64,000 nucleotides of DNA from Streptomyces sp. NRRL S-455 (lineage in GTDB: Bacteria; Actinomycetota; Actinomycetes; Streptomycetales; Streptomycetaceae): assembly GCF_000717875.1 (NCBI RefSeq), contig NZ_JOCT01000005.1, positions 1-64,000 on the forward strand. The letters run 5' to 3'. A program made the translations under genes and the position numbers. Positions 35,426 through 44,922 of this stretch are shown in pieces (position 1 is the stretch's first letter; every line of letters begins with the position of its first letter). Below the pieces are notes generated by a model. The model worked only from the letters and a program-made list of their open reading frames with translations. It made no database searches and had not been told where the DNA came from.

Positions 35426-37042
35426 TCATGCGACCGTGCCGGCCAGCGGGTCCCGGGCCGGTGCGGTCAGCCGCTCCCGCACCGCGCGGCGCAGGATCTT
35501 GCCGGAGGGGTTGCGGGGCAGGGAGTCGGTGAAGTGGTAGGCGGTGGGGATCTTGTAGTCGGCGAGCCGGCCGCGCAGGGAGAGCAGCAGTTCGCGCGGG
35601 TGCGCCTCGGCGCCGGGGCGCAGGACGACGACCGCGTGCACGCTCTCGCCCCAGTGCTCGTCGGGCAGGCCGACGACGGCGGCGTCCGCCACGGCCGGGT
35701 GCGCGGCGAGCGCCTTCTCGACCTCGGCCGGGTAGATGTTCTGCCCGGCGACGATGATCGTGTCGTTGATGCGGTCGCACAGGTGGAGGTAGCCGTCCTC
35801 GTCGAGGTAGCCGGCGTCCCCCATGTGCAGCCACTCCCCCACCAGGGTGCGCGCGGTGGCCTCGGGCAGGTTCCAGTAGCCGAGCATCCGGGACGGGGCG
35901 CGCACGCAGATCTGGCCGATCTCCCCGGGCGGGAGGGGGTCGCCGTCGGGGCCGATCACCTTGACCTCGTTGCCGGGGCACGGCCTGCCGACCGAGTCCA
36001 GCACCGGGCTGCCCGGGTGGTGCGCTTCGGGCGGCAGGCACACCGCCACACTGCCGGTCTCGGTACTGGCGTAGATCTGCGCGAACTCGCAGCCGTAGGT
36101 CTCCAGGCACTGCTTGAGCAGGGTCTCGGACATGGGCGCCGCGCCGTAGGCGATCTTGCGCAGGGAGGTGAACGCCTCCGGTCCCGCGCCGCGTTCCGCG
36201 GCCATCATCTGGAGCATGGCGGGGGCCGCGAAGGTGGTGGTGACCTTGTGGGTGCGGATCAGCCGGACCGCTTCCTGCGGGTCGAACTGCGGCATGATCA
36301 CGTTGGTGCCGCCCGCGTTGAAGGTGTGCAGGAACCAGCCGATGCCCGCGACGCCGAAACCCGGCAGCGATATGAGGCTGACGTCGTCGGGCAGCCAGTC
36401 GATCCAGGCGACGCCGTGCTCGCGCATCGCGTGCGGCAGGGTGAAGAAGCTGCGGTGGGCGAGGACGGCACCCTTGGGCAGTCCGGTGGTGCCGCTGGTG
36501 TAGATCTGCACCACGGCGTCGTCGGGGCCGGTGCCCGGCACCGGCTCGGAGTCGGGCTGGTCGGCGGCCCAGGCGGGCAGGCCCGCGCCGCGGGCGGGTT
36601 CGCCGTCGGCGTCGGTGCCGTCGACGCGGATCACCCGCCGCAGACCGGGCAGTTGGTGGCGCACCGCGGCGACGGTGTCCCAGAACTCGTCGTCGACGAA
36701 GATCAGGGCGGCGCCGGAGTCGCGCAGGATGTGGTCCACCTCGGTCGGGGTGAGCCGCCAGTTGACAGGCACCAGGACCGCGCCCGCCTTGGCGCAGGCG
36801 AGCATCACCACGTAGTAGTTCTCCGACTCGCGCCCCAGGTAGGCGACCCGGTCGCCGCGCCGCACGCCGCCGGCGCGCATGGCGTGCGCGGCACGGCTGC
36901 TGTCGCGGTGCAGCTTGTCGTAGGTGGTGACGCGGTCCTCGCAGATGATGGCCGGGTGGTCCGGTCGGCTGCCGGCGTGGGCCCGTGAGGAGTGGGTGAG
37001 CGTCCAGCGCTCCGTCGGTATGCCGCTGGGTGTGTCAGTCAT
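35426..37042 (-). CDS. Acyl-CoA/acyl-ACP ligase (AMP-forming)
   Basis: A 538-aa adenylate-forming enzyme. Seen: P-loop-like QIYTSGTTGLPKGAV near residue 177, YASTETG near 313, LHMGDAGYLDEDGYLHLCDR near 395, and the hinge and C-terminal Lys in NPSGKILRR near 517. It resembles medium or long chain fatty acyl ligases. In this operon it lies 18 bp after the PKS and could load a starter chain or activate the released acid for reduction to the aldehyde. Confidence 0.88.
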   Translation of the reverse strand: MTDTPSGIPTERWTLTHSSRAHAGSRPDHPAIICEDRVTTYDKLHRDSSRAAHAMRAGGVRRGDRVAYLGRESENYYVVMLACAKAGAVLVPVNWRLTPTEVDHILRDSGAALIFVDDEFWDTVAAVRHQLPGLRRVIRVDGTDADGEPARGAGLPAWAADQPDSEPVPGTGPDDAVVQIYTSGTTGLPKGAVLAHRSFFTLPHAMREHGVAWIDWLPDDVSLISLPGFGVAGIGWFLHTFNAGGTNVIMPQFDPQEAVRLIRTHKVTTTFAAPAMLQMMAAERGAGPEAFTSLRKIAYGAAPMSETLLKQCLETYGCEFAQIYASTETGSVAVCLPPEAHHPGSPVLDSVGRPCPGNEVKVIGPDGDPLPPGEIGQICVRAPSRMLGYWNLPEATARTLVGEWLHMGDAGYLDEDGYLHLCDRINDTIIVAGQNIYPAEVEKALAAHPAVADAAVVGLPDEHWGESVHAVVVLRPGAEAHPRELLLSLRGRLADYKIPTAYHFTDSLPRNPSGKILRRAVRERLTAPARDPLAGTVA

Positions 37043-37060
37043 GATCCGTCCTTGTGTGCG

Positions 37061-40000
37061 TCAGGCGGCCGGCACCGGCTCGAGCTGCCCGCAGAGGAAC
37101 TGGGCCAGCTGCCGCACGGTCGGGTGGTCGTGGGTGAGCGAGGCCGGCAGGGGCAGCCGGAACGCCTGTTCCAGGGCGGCCTTGACCTGCTGGGCCATCA
37201 GCGAGTCCAGGCCCAGGGAGACGAACTCGGTGTTCGGGTTCAGTTCGTCGCCCTCCTCCAGGTGCAGGACGGCGGCGACCTTCTCGCGGACGACCCCGGT
37301 CATGGCGGCGGTCCGCTCGGCCGGTGGGAGGGCGGCGAGCGCGGTGAGGTCGAGGCCGGTGTCGTCGTCGGAGGCGTTGCGGGCGAGCCGGTCGTAGAAC
37401 AGGTCGCCGGTGACGCTGCCCGCGACGTAGCGGTCCCAGTCGAACTCGCCGACCACCCGCTGGGTGCGGGGGCGTCCCCAGAGCCTGGCCAGGGTGTCCA
37501 GGGCGCGGGTCGGGGAGAAGAAGCGCACGCCGCTGCGTTCGATCTCCTGGCTGAGGTGCTCCTCCAGGCGGGCCGACATGCCGACCCGTGCCCAGGCGCC
37601 CCAGTTCACCGACAGGCCGGGCACGCCCCGCCGGCCGCGCCACTCGGCGAGGGCGTCGAGGGCGGCGCTGGCCGCGGCGTAGTGGCCCTGGGTGGCGCCG
37701 CCGAGGACCGAGGCGATCGAGGAGTAGGTGACGAAGAAGTCCAGCTCCGGGAAGGAGGACTGCGCGGCCTCGTGCAGCAGCCAGCCGCCGTACGCCTTGG
37801 CCTCCAGCTGGGCGTCGATGGCCTCCCAGGTGAGCTCGGCGATGAGCTTCTTGTCGTAGGCGCCTGCGGCGTGCACGATCCCGCCCACCGGGTGCGGGCC
37901 GGCGGCGAGGTGCCGCACCAGCCGCCGCACGTCCTCGGCGCGGCCGATGTCGGCCCGGACCAGGTCGAGTTCGGCGTGCTCGGCGAGCTCGGCGAGGACG
38001 GGGGCCGCCTCCTCGGTGGGCCGTCCGCTGCGGCTGACCAGCGTCAGGTGGCGGGCGCCGAGGGCGATCAGCTTCCGGGCGGTGACCAGGCCGAGACCGC
38101 CCAGACCGCCGGTGACGAGGTAGGTGCGGTCCGGGCGCAGGGCGGCCGGGACCTCCTCGGCGGGGGCGGCGGGCTCCGCCTCGGGGGCGTGAGGGAGGGT
38201 CACCCAGGACTGTCCCGACGGGTCCGACAGGGCCGTCCGCAGCGCCTCGCCGGTCTCGTCGAGGCGGAAGTGCCGGGCGCCGTCGTCCGCTTCGGCGGGC
38301 GGGGCGTGCACCACGGCCGCCGCGGGGACGGTGAGCGTGGAGCGGAACGTGCCGTCGTGGCGTACGAGGACGTCGTCGCCCGGCGCGAACCCGGTGCCCT
38401 CGGCCGCGGCGAGGACCGTGCCGGTGGCCGCGGTGCCGAGCAGCGGCGGGGGCTCCTCCTCCTCGCCGAGCAGTTCCTCGCGCTCCGCGCGGCCGGTGTC
38501 CAGGGCGGTGCGGGCGTCGCCGGCGGTCAGGCCGACCGACCGGACGCGGATCTGGACCTCGTCGGCCCCCGGGGGCACGTCCGTGGCGGCGACCAGCGCG
38601 AGGTCGGACAGGTCGCCCGAGTCGGGGGCGCGCAGTTCGAAGCCGCCGGACCAGGTGAGCGGGGCGTCGCCGGAGAGGAGCCGGCGGACGTAGCGGCGGC
38701 CCGGACGGTGGGCGACCTGGTACTCGCCGGGCGGTTCGGCGTGCCACTCCTCCAGCAGCGGGGTCAGGCCGCTGCCGGGGGCGACGTCGACCAGGGTGGC
38801 CCGGTACTGGGGGTACTCGGTGAGCAGCACCCGGCCGAAGCCCCAGAGCGTGGCGGCGGCCAGGTGTCCGCCGTCGCCGGCCGGGTCGCCGGGCAGCCAC
38901 TGGGCCCCCTCGGTCACCAGCCACAGGCGGGGCGGCCGGGGGGTGCCCGTGGCGTCCAGCGCGGTGACCAGGGCGAGCAGTTCGCGGTAGTTCTCCTCGC
39001 ACTCGGCGCGCAGCCGGTCGGCGGACATGGCCTGCGGGAGCTGCCGCCAGACGCGGCAGACGTCGGTGACGGTGGGGTCCTCCAGGGCCGCCTTGAGTTC
39101 GGTGAGGTCGGCGCCCCGGGTGACCTTCAGGCCGGGCCGTCCGGCGAGGTCGGCGGCGCGGGCCGGCGACGGGTCGAGCAGCACGACGTGCCGGGCGGGG
39201 GCGGTGGCCTGAGGTGCGGGCAGGGCGCGGCGGACCCACTCGGGGCGGTGCAGGAACCGGCGGCGGCCGGTGCTGCCCTCGGGGCGGGCCAGCCGGACGC
39301 CGAGCAGTTCGGCGACCGGGTCGCCGTTCTCCAGGAGCAGCACGTCGGCGGTGCGGCGGTCCTGGTCGCCGTGCACCCGGGCGAGGACGCGCAGCTCCTC
39401 GCCGCGAGGCTTGCGGAAGTGGCGGACCGAGGCGACGCCGCGGGGCACGAACACCGGGCCCTCGGGGTCGAGGACGACGCACGCCTGGACGGCGGCCTCC
39501 ACGAGCTCCGCCGGCACGTGTTCGACGGCGGAGGCGTTCCGGCCGGTCAGCTCCCCGGTGACCAGGCCGTCGGCGTGCCGGGCGGCGCGCAGCAGCAGCC
39601 GCATCCGGGGGCCGTGCGGGCGGCCGACGGAGGCGAGGTCGGTGTAGATGTCCTCGTCGTCGATCTGCGTTCCGGCGGGGGCGAGGCCCGCGTCCAATTC
39701 GGCCAGTTCGGAGACGGGGACCACCGGTTCGGGGTCGGCGGCGATCATCGCGGTGGCGTGCACGTCCTCCTCCCCGCCGACGACCGTGAACACCGCCACC
39801 TCGGCGCCCCCGCCCGGAAGCGGCCGCCAGCGGGTGGTCAGGGCGGTCCTGGTCTCGGCGGGAACGTCGAGCGGCGCGAGCAGCCGGAGGTCGCGCACGG
39901 CGGACCGGGCGTGGCCCCGGACCGCGTCCTGGACCGCGAACAGCAGGTCGACGTAGGCGCCGGCGGGCAGGGTGGTGTGTCCGGCGTCGGCGAGGTCGGC

Positions 40001-42769
40001 GAGCGGGCCGAGGTCCTCGGCGGTGAACTCCGCGGTGAACTCCCGTACCCCCGAGGCGAAGCGCTCCTCCGTGCCGAGCAACGGGTGGCGGGCGGTGCCG
40101 CCCGCGGCGGCGCGGCGGGGTCCGGCGGCCGGCAGCCAGTAGCGCTTGCGCTGGAAGGCGTAGGTGGGCAGGTCCGCCTTGGCCGGCACGGCGTGCCCGG
40201 CGTGGTAGCCGGGCCAGGAGACGGTGAGTCCGGCGGCGTAGTACTCGGCGAGTGCGGTCAGGGTGGTGGTGGCCGTCCGGTCCCGGCGGCGCAGGCTGGC
40301 CAGCCACAGGTGGTCCTCGGCGGCGACGCCGCGCCGGGCGAGCGCGGTCAGCGCGGCCTGCGGGCCGACCTCGATCATGGCGTGCCGGCCGCGCCGGGCC
40401 ACCGCGCGGATGCCGTCCAGGAATCGCACGGGTTCGCCGATGTGCCGCACCCAGTAGTCGGGGGTGGCGATGTCGCGGAACCGGGCGAGCCGTCCGGTCA
40501 CGTTGGAGATCAGGCTGATGGCCGGCTCGTGGAACTCGATGCCGTCGAGTGCGGCGCGGAAGTCGTCGTAGACCTCGGCCATCTGCGGGGAGTGGAAGGC
40601 GTGCGAGACCGCGAGCCGGTCGACGCGCACGCCGCGCTCCTTGAGGATGCCGCAGACCTCGTCCAGGGCGGGGAGGGCGCCGGAGACGACGCACTGGTCG
40701 GGGGCGTTGACGGCGGCCAGGGCGAGGTCGGGACGGCTCTCCAGGAGCGGCTCGACATCCTCGACGGGGGCGGCGACCGCGGCCATGCCGCCCTCGGCGC
40801 GCACCGCCTGCATCAGCCGGGCCCGCGCGGCGACCAGCCGCACGGCGTCGGGGAGGCTGAACAGGCCGGCGACCGCGGCGGCGACGACCTCGCCGATGCT
40901 GTGCCCGACGAGCACGTTGGGGCGCACGCCCCAGGCCATCCACTGCCGGGCGAGGGCGTACTCGAGGGTGAACAGGGCGGGCTGGGTGTACTCGGTGCGG
41001 TCGATCGCCCCGGGGTCTTCGGCGGTGCCGAGCAGCAGGTCGCGCACGGAGCGGTCCAGGTGCTCCGCGAACAGCCGGTCGCACGCGTCGACGTGGGAGC
41101 GGAACTCCGGGAGGGCCTCGTAGAGGGCGGCGCCCATGCCGGCGTACTGGGAGCCCTGGCCGGTGAACATGAAGGCCGTCTTGCGGATGCCGCTGGGGCC
41201 CTCGTGGTCCTGGCCGGCCGCCCGGTCCAGGAGCCGGGCCAGGGCGGCGCGGTCGGCGACCGGGGCGGCGACGCGGTAAGGGTGGTGGGTGCGGGCGACG
41301 TTGGCGGTGTGGCAGAGGGCGTCGAGGGGGAGGTCGGGCCGCTCGTCGAGCAGCCGCCGGTGGTTCGCGGCCTGCTCGCGCAGGGCGGCGGAGCTCTTGG
41401 CGGAGAGGGTGAACAGCGGGGCGGCGGGCGTGCCGGAGGACTGCGGCGCGGGGCTCGCCTCCGGTGCCTGCTCCAGGACCACCGCGCCGATGGTGCCGGC
41501 GAAGCCGAAGCTGTTCACGACCGCGCGGCGCACCTCGGCCCGCCACGGCTCGCAGGCGGTCGGCACGCGCAGCGGGTAGAGGTCCCAGGGGATGCGCCCG
41601 GACGGGGTGGTGAGGTTCAGGTGCGGGTAGATGGTGCCGGAGCGCAGCTGCAGCACCGTCTTGATGACGCCGACGATGCCGGAGGCCGGCTCCATGTGGC
41701 CCAGGTTGGTCTTCACCGACGCGGTGAGCACGGGGTTGTCGGCGGTGTGCGACTCGGCGAACACGTCCCCGATGGCGCCGAACTCGATCGGGTCGCCGAG
41801 CGGGGTGCCGGTGCCGTGCGCCTCCACGTACTGGATGTCCTCGGGGGCGAGGCGGGCCGTGGCCAGCGCGGCGCGGATCACCTTCTCCTGCGCGGGGCCG
41901 TTGGGCACGGTCAGTCCGGCGCTGTCGCCGTCCTGGCCGACGGCGGTGCCGCGCACCAGGGCGAGCACCCGGTCGCCGTCACGCTCGGCGTCGGAGAGCA
42001 GCTTGAGGACCAGGACGCCGCAGCCCTCGGCGCGCGCGTAACCGTCGGCCGACTCGTCGAAGGTCTTGCACTGCCCGTCCGGGGCGAGCATCTGCGCGTT
42101 GGAGAACATCACCGGGATGCGCGGGTGGTGCAGGGCGTTGACGCCGCCGCACAGCGCGATGTCGGTCTCGCCGGAGCGCAGGGCCTGCACCGCCAGGTGC
42201 AGTGCGACCAGGGAGGACGAGCAGGCGGTGTCGACGCTCATGCTGGGTCCGCGCCACCCCAGGAAGTACGACAGCCGGCCCGACAGCGGGAACATCGTGA
42301 TGCCGGAGGCCAGGTGGCCGTCCATCTCCTCGTACGGCAGGGACTCCAGCTCCAGCGCGTAGTCGATGGAACTGGCGCCGACGTAGACGCCGCCGTTGCC
42401 GCGGCGCAGCGGTGCCGGGTCGATGTTGGCGTGCTCCAGGGCCTGCCAGGCGGTCTCCAGCAGCAGGCGCTGCTGGGGGTCCATGTACCGGGCCTCCTTC
42501 GGGGAGATGTTGAAGAAGGCGGCGTCGAAGAGGTCCACGCGGTCGAGGAAGCCCCCGGCGGTGGTGTGGATCTTCCCCTTGTCCTCGGGGGTCTCGGGGG
42601 TGAACGCGGCCACGTCCCACCGGTCCTGCGGGATCGGGCCGATCCCGCTGCGCCCCTCCCGCAGGAAGGCGTCGAACTCGTCGGGCGAGGTGCTGCCGCC
42701 GGGGAATCGCAGACCGATTCCGACGATCGCGACCGGCTCGGGCGGCTGCTGGGATTCCGCACGCGGCAT
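37061..42769 (-). CDS. Single-module type I PKS: KS-AT-DH*-ER*-KR-ACP
   Basis: A 1902-aa polyketide synthase. Seen: KS with VDTACSSSL near residue 180, EAHGTGTPLGDP and KTNLGHMEPASG; AT with GHSIGE near 624 and HAFHS near 723 (malonyl type); a DH-like region near 930 whose HxxxGxxxxP motif reads LADAGHTTLP, so the catalytic His is Leu; a truncated ER-like piece (VQIRVRSVGLTAGDARTALD) without its nucleotide-binding half; KR with TGGLGGLG near 1556 and YSSIASVLGG; ACP with LGLDSLMAQQ near 1855. One module with no docking partners suggests iterative use. Full chain reduction would need trans enzymes: a FabI homologue lies at 54309. It follows an ACP gene by 11 bp. Confidence 0.92.
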   Translation of the reverse strand: MPRAESQQPPEPVAIVGIGLRFPGGSTSPDEFDAFLREGRSGIGPIPQDRWDVAAFTPETPEDKGKIHTTAGGFLDRVDLFDAAFFNISPKEARYMDPQQRLLLETAWQALEHANIDPAPLRRGNGGVYVGASSIDYALELESLPYEEMDGHLASGITMFPLSGRLSYFLGWRGPSMSVDTACSSSLVALHLAVQALRSGETDIALCGGVNALHHPRIPVMFSNAQMLAPDGQCKTFDESADGYARAEGCGVLVLKLLSDAERDGDRVLALVRGTAVGQDGDSAGLTVPNGPAQEKVIRAALATARLAPEDIQYVEAHGTGTPLGDPIEFGAIGDVFAESHTADNPVLTASVKTNLGHMEPASGIVGVIKTVLQLRSGTIYPHLNLTTPSGRIPWDLYPLRVPTACEPWRAEVRRAVVNSFGFAGTIGAVVLEQAPEASPAPQSSGTPAAPLFTLSAKSSAALREQAANHRRLLDERPDLPLDALCHTANVARTHHPYRVAAPVADRAALARLLDRAAGQDHEGPSGIRKTAFMFTGQGSQYAGMGAALYEALPEFRSHVDACDRLFAEHLDRSVRDLLLGTAEDPGAIDRTEYTQPALFTLEYALARQWMAWGVRPNVLVGHSIGEVVAAAVAGLFSLPDAVRLVAARARLMQAVRAEGGMAAVAAPVEDVEPLLESRPDLALAAVNAPDQCVVSGALPALDEVCGILKERGVRVDRLAVSHAFHSPQMAEVYDDFRAALDGIEFHEPAISLISNVTGRLARFRDIATPDYWVRHIGEPVRFLDGIRAVARRGRHAMIEVGPQAALTALARRGVAAEDHLWLASLRRRDRTATTTLTALAEYYAAGLTVSWPGYHAGHAVPAKADLPTYAFQRKRYWLPAAGPRRAAAGGTARHPLLGTEERFASGVREFTAEFTAEDLGPLADLADAGHTTLPAGAYVDLLFAVQDAVRGHARSAVRDLRLLAPLDVPAETRTALTTRWRPLPGGGAEVAVFTVVGGEEDVHATAMIAADPEPVVPVSELAELDAGLAPAGTQIDDEDIYTDLASVGRPHGPRMRLLLRAARHADGLVTGELTGRNASAVEHVPAELVEAAVQACVVLDPEGPVFVPRGVASVRHFRKPRGEELRVLARVHGDQDRRTADVLLLENGDPVAELLGVRLARPEGSTGRRRFLHRPEWVRRALPAPQATAPARHVVLLDPSPARAADLAGRPGLKVTRGADLTELKAALEDPTVTDVCRVWRQLPQAMSADRLRAECEENYRELLALVTALDATGTPRPPRLWLVTEGAQWLPGDPAGDGGHLAAATLWGFGRVLLTEYPQYRATLVDVAPGSGLTPLLEEWHAEPPGEYQVAHRPGRRYVRRLLSGDAPLTWSGGFELRAPDSGDLSDLALVAATDVPPGADEVQIRVRSVGLTAGDARTALDTGRAEREELLGEEEEPPPLLGTAATGTVLAAAEGTGFAPGDDVLVRHDGTFRSTLTVPAAAVVHAPPAEADDGARHFRLDETGEALRTALSDPSGQSWVTLPHAPEAEPAAPAEEVPAALRPDRTYLVTGGLGGLGLVTARKLIALGARHLTLVSRSGRPTEEAAPVLAELAEHAELDLVRADIGRAEDVRRLVRHLAAGPHPVGGIVHAAGAYDKKLIAELTWEAIDAQLEAKAYGGWLLHEAAQSSFPELDFFVTYSSIASVLGGATQGHYAAASAALDALAEWRGRRGVPGLSVNWGAWARVGMSARLEEHLSQEIERSGVRFFSPTRALDTLARLWGRPRTQRVVGEFDWDRYVAGSVTGDLFYDRLARNASDDDTGLDLTALAALPPAERTAAMTGVVREKVAAVLHLEEGDELNPNTEFVSLGLDSLMAQQVKAALEQAFRLPLPASLTHDHPTVRQLAQFLCGQLEPVPAA

Positions 42770-42780
42770 GGAGGGACTCC

Positions 42781-43095
42781 TTAGCTTTCCTGAGAGGAAC
42801 TGTCCTGGACGGCCTGGGTCAGGTGGTCCACCAGATGGGCGACCGTCGGCTCGTTGAAGAGCACGTTGACGTTGATGGAGAGATCAAGGAGCCGCTCCAG
42901 GCTCTGCCGTATCTCGGTCAGCCGCAGTGAGGTGAGTCCGAGATCGAAATAGCTGATGTCGAGCGGGAGGTCCTCGGATTCGTCCATGAGGAGAACCGCC
43001 CTGAATTTCTTCAGGACGATCGACTCGATTTCTTCGGCGAGTTCGGCGCGCGGCAGATCACGCAGGCGCTGAACAGTGCTGTCGACGGGTGGCAT
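42781..43095 (-). CDS. Stand-alone ACP, probably leaderless
   Basis: A 104-aa acyl carrier protein with the attachment Ser in FDLGLTSLRLTEI near residue 58. I chose ATG 43095 (MPPVDSTV). No ribosome site precedes it, but a SARP-type promoter places the expected transcription start at or within a base or two of that ATG, so the mRNA is probably leaderless; an in-frame TTG four codons earlier overlaps the -10. It is the first gene of the PKS operon and may carry the starter or the finished chain. Confidence 0.85.
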   Translation of the reverse strand: MPPVDSTVQRLRDLPRAELAEEIESIVLKKFRAVLLMDESEDLPLDISYFDLGLTSLRLTEIRQSLERLLDLSINVNVLFNEPTVAHLVDHLTQAVQDSSSQES

Positions 43096-43101
43096 GCGGT
43101 C

Positions 43102-43133
43102 ATGCAAGCAGCGCAGGCTGACGCCCCACTGAC
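43102..43133 (-). promoter_or_regulatory. SARP-type promoter for the ACP-PKS operon
   Basis: On the minus strand two heptamers, GTCAGTG and GTCAGCC, start 11 bp apart (43133 and 43122). Eight bases then precede TTGCAT at 43107-43102 as a possible -10. It is weaker than the others: two repeats only, and no A at the second -10 position. Confidence 0.5.
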
Positions 43134-43157
43134 GGACGGCGGGGCCGGCTTGGCTGA

Positions 43158-43200
43158 ATCAGCCCCCTGTCAGCGCCGGGTCAGATTCCGCTGTCACGCT
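43158..43200 (+). promoter_or_regulatory. SARP-type promoter for the amine/azoxy operon
   Basis: Three heptamers ATCAGCC, GTCAGCG and GTCAGAT start at 43158, 43169 and 43180, exactly 11 bp apart. Eight bases then precede the -10-like CACGCT (43195-43200). An identical -10 with the same spacing is found upstream of the desaturase. Confidence 0.75.
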
Positions 43201-43245
43201 CGCACTGCTTCGAAAAATCCGCTCGCCAAAGGTGAAAGGCTGAAG

Positions 43246-44877
43246 ATGCTTCGCGAAGCCGCGCAGGAGGAGAGTGCCGAGGCACCTTCCGATATCAAGA
43301 GCTACGACCTCTACATCGCGGGCAAGGACGTCGCGGGTGACGGGTGGGTGTACACCGTCAGCGGCCGGTCCCTGCTGGAAGACGTGTTCACGAGCGTGAG
43401 CCTGAAGCGCGCCCTGGAGCAGGACCCGGAGTCGGAGGCGGCCAGGCACCCGTACGTCGTCGGGCGCTGCGCGGTCGCGGACGACGGGTCCATCGACCTG
43501 GCCACGCAGGCCGCTGCCGCCGCCGCACCCGACTGGGCGGCCGTGCCGCTGGAGCGGCGGATGCGGCTGGGCACCCGGTTCCGCGAGGAACTCATCAAGC
43601 ACCAGGACGAGTTCCTGCGCATGCTGGTCGCCGAGTCCCACCCGGTCAAGCTGGCCCGCTGGGAGCTGAGCTGCCTGCTGCAGATCTACTCCCCGGGCTC
43701 CCTGCGCTGGTACACCAAGCAGATGCGGGTGGAGAAGGAGTACGCCGGCCGCACGCTGGTGCTGCACCGCCAGCCCGACGGGGTGGTGGCCTTCAACCCG
43801 CCGCAGAACGCACCCCTGCCGAGCGCCGCCCTGTGCGTGCTGGCGCTGATGGCCGGCAACGCGGTGGTGGTGCGGGCGCCGCGCAGCATCGCGCTGAGCA
43901 CCATGTGGCTGCTGCGGGACGTGGTGGCGCCGCTGCTGGAGGAGATGGACGCGCCGGCCGGGGTGCTCAACGCGGTGTGCAGCAACCCCAAGCAGACCAT
44001 GGACCGCTGGATCGCGGACCCGCTGATCAACGACATCTTCTACATCGGCGGCAGCCAGGAGGGCCTGCGCTTCGAGCAGCAGTGCGTGGCGCACGGCAAG
44101 AAGCCGATCCTCGAACTGGCGGGGAACGACGGCATCGTGGTGTGGAAGGACGCCGACGTCAAGTGGGCGGCCGAGGCCATCACCGAGGCCTTCTACGGCT
44201 CCGGCCAGATCTGCATGGTGCCCAACTACGTGCTGGTGCACCCGGACGTCGCGGACAGCCTGATCACCGAGGTGAAGGAGCAGGTCAAGGGCATCCGGCC
44301 GGGCCTGCCCGAGGAGGAGGACGTGCTGCTGTCGCCGGTGCGGCGCAGCGAGCGGTTCTTCCGGCTGCTGCGGCAGGCGCTGGACAACGGCGCCGAGCTG
44401 GTCACCGGCGGCCACCGCACCGAACTGGACGGCACGCCCTCGGAGACGGGGGTGTTCCTCCAGCCGACGGTGGTGCGCGTGGACGGCCTGGACCGGGCGC
44501 GCACCTACGACGTGGTGCGCGAGGAGACGTTCTTCCCGCTGGTGCCGATCGTGGTCCCCGAGCGGGAGGACGACGACGCCCTCCTGGAGGCGTTCCTGCG
44601 CTTCGTCAACAGCAACGACTACGGGCTGCGCAACTCCCTGTGGTCGCGTTCCGACCACGTCATCGAGACCTTCGTGCGGCGGGTCGTCAACGGCGGCCTG
44701 CTGAAGGTCAACGACTCCCACATCGGCTTCCTGCCCTACCTGCCCAGCCACGGCGGCACCGGCCGCACCGGCGGCGCCTTCGGCGAGGCCAACTACCCGA
44801 TGCTCAAGACCTCCCACGTGCAGGGCGTCAGCATCGCCCGCGGCGTCAGCCCGTACGACGCGGTGTTCGGCGCCTGA
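43246..44877 (+). CDS. Aldehyde dehydrogenase-fold acyl reductase
   Basis: A 543-aa member of the aldehyde dehydrogenase superfamily. Seen: FNPPQNAPLPSAAL near residue 184 (oxyanion Asn region), LELAGNDG near 287, and catalytic Cys in GSGQICMVPNY near 325. ATG 43246 is preceded by AAAGGTGAAAGG; the frame stays open further up, but no ribosome site supports an earlier start. The next genes are a flavoprotein and an aminotransferase. I infer that it reduces an acyl thioester to the aldehyde that the aminotransferase turns into an amine. Plain aldehyde oxidation is the alternative. It is first in the plus-strand operon. Confidence 0.78.
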   Translation: MLREAAQEESAEAPSDIKSYDLYIAGKDVAGDGWVYTVSGRSLLEDVFTSVSLKRALEQDPESEAARHPYVVGRCAVADDGSIDLATQAAAAAAPDWAAVPLERRMRLGTRFREELIKHQDEFLRMLVAESHPVKLARWELSCLLQIYSPGSLRWYTKQMRVEKEYAGRTLVLHRQPDGVVAFNPPQNAPLPSAALCVLALMAGNAVVVRAPRSIALSTMWLLRDVVAPLLEEMDAPAGVLNAVCSNPKQTMDRWIADPLINDIFYIGGSQEGLRFEQQCVAHGKKPILELAGNDGIVVWKDADVKWAAEAITEAFYGSGQICMVPNYVLVHPDVADSLITEVKEQVKGIRPGLPEEEDVLLSPVRRSERFFRLLRQALDNGAELVTGGHRTELDGTPSETGVFLQPTVVRVDGLDRARTYDVVREETFFPLVPIVVPEREDDDALLEAFLRFVNSNDYGLRNSLWSRSDHVIETFVRRVVNGGLLKVNDSHIGFLPYLPSHGGTGRTGGAFGEANYPMLKTSHVQGVSIARGVSPYDAVFGA

Positions 44878-44922
44878 CCGCCCTCCGCCCCTGAACCCCG
44901 CCGTTTCCGCTGGAGGCTTCCG

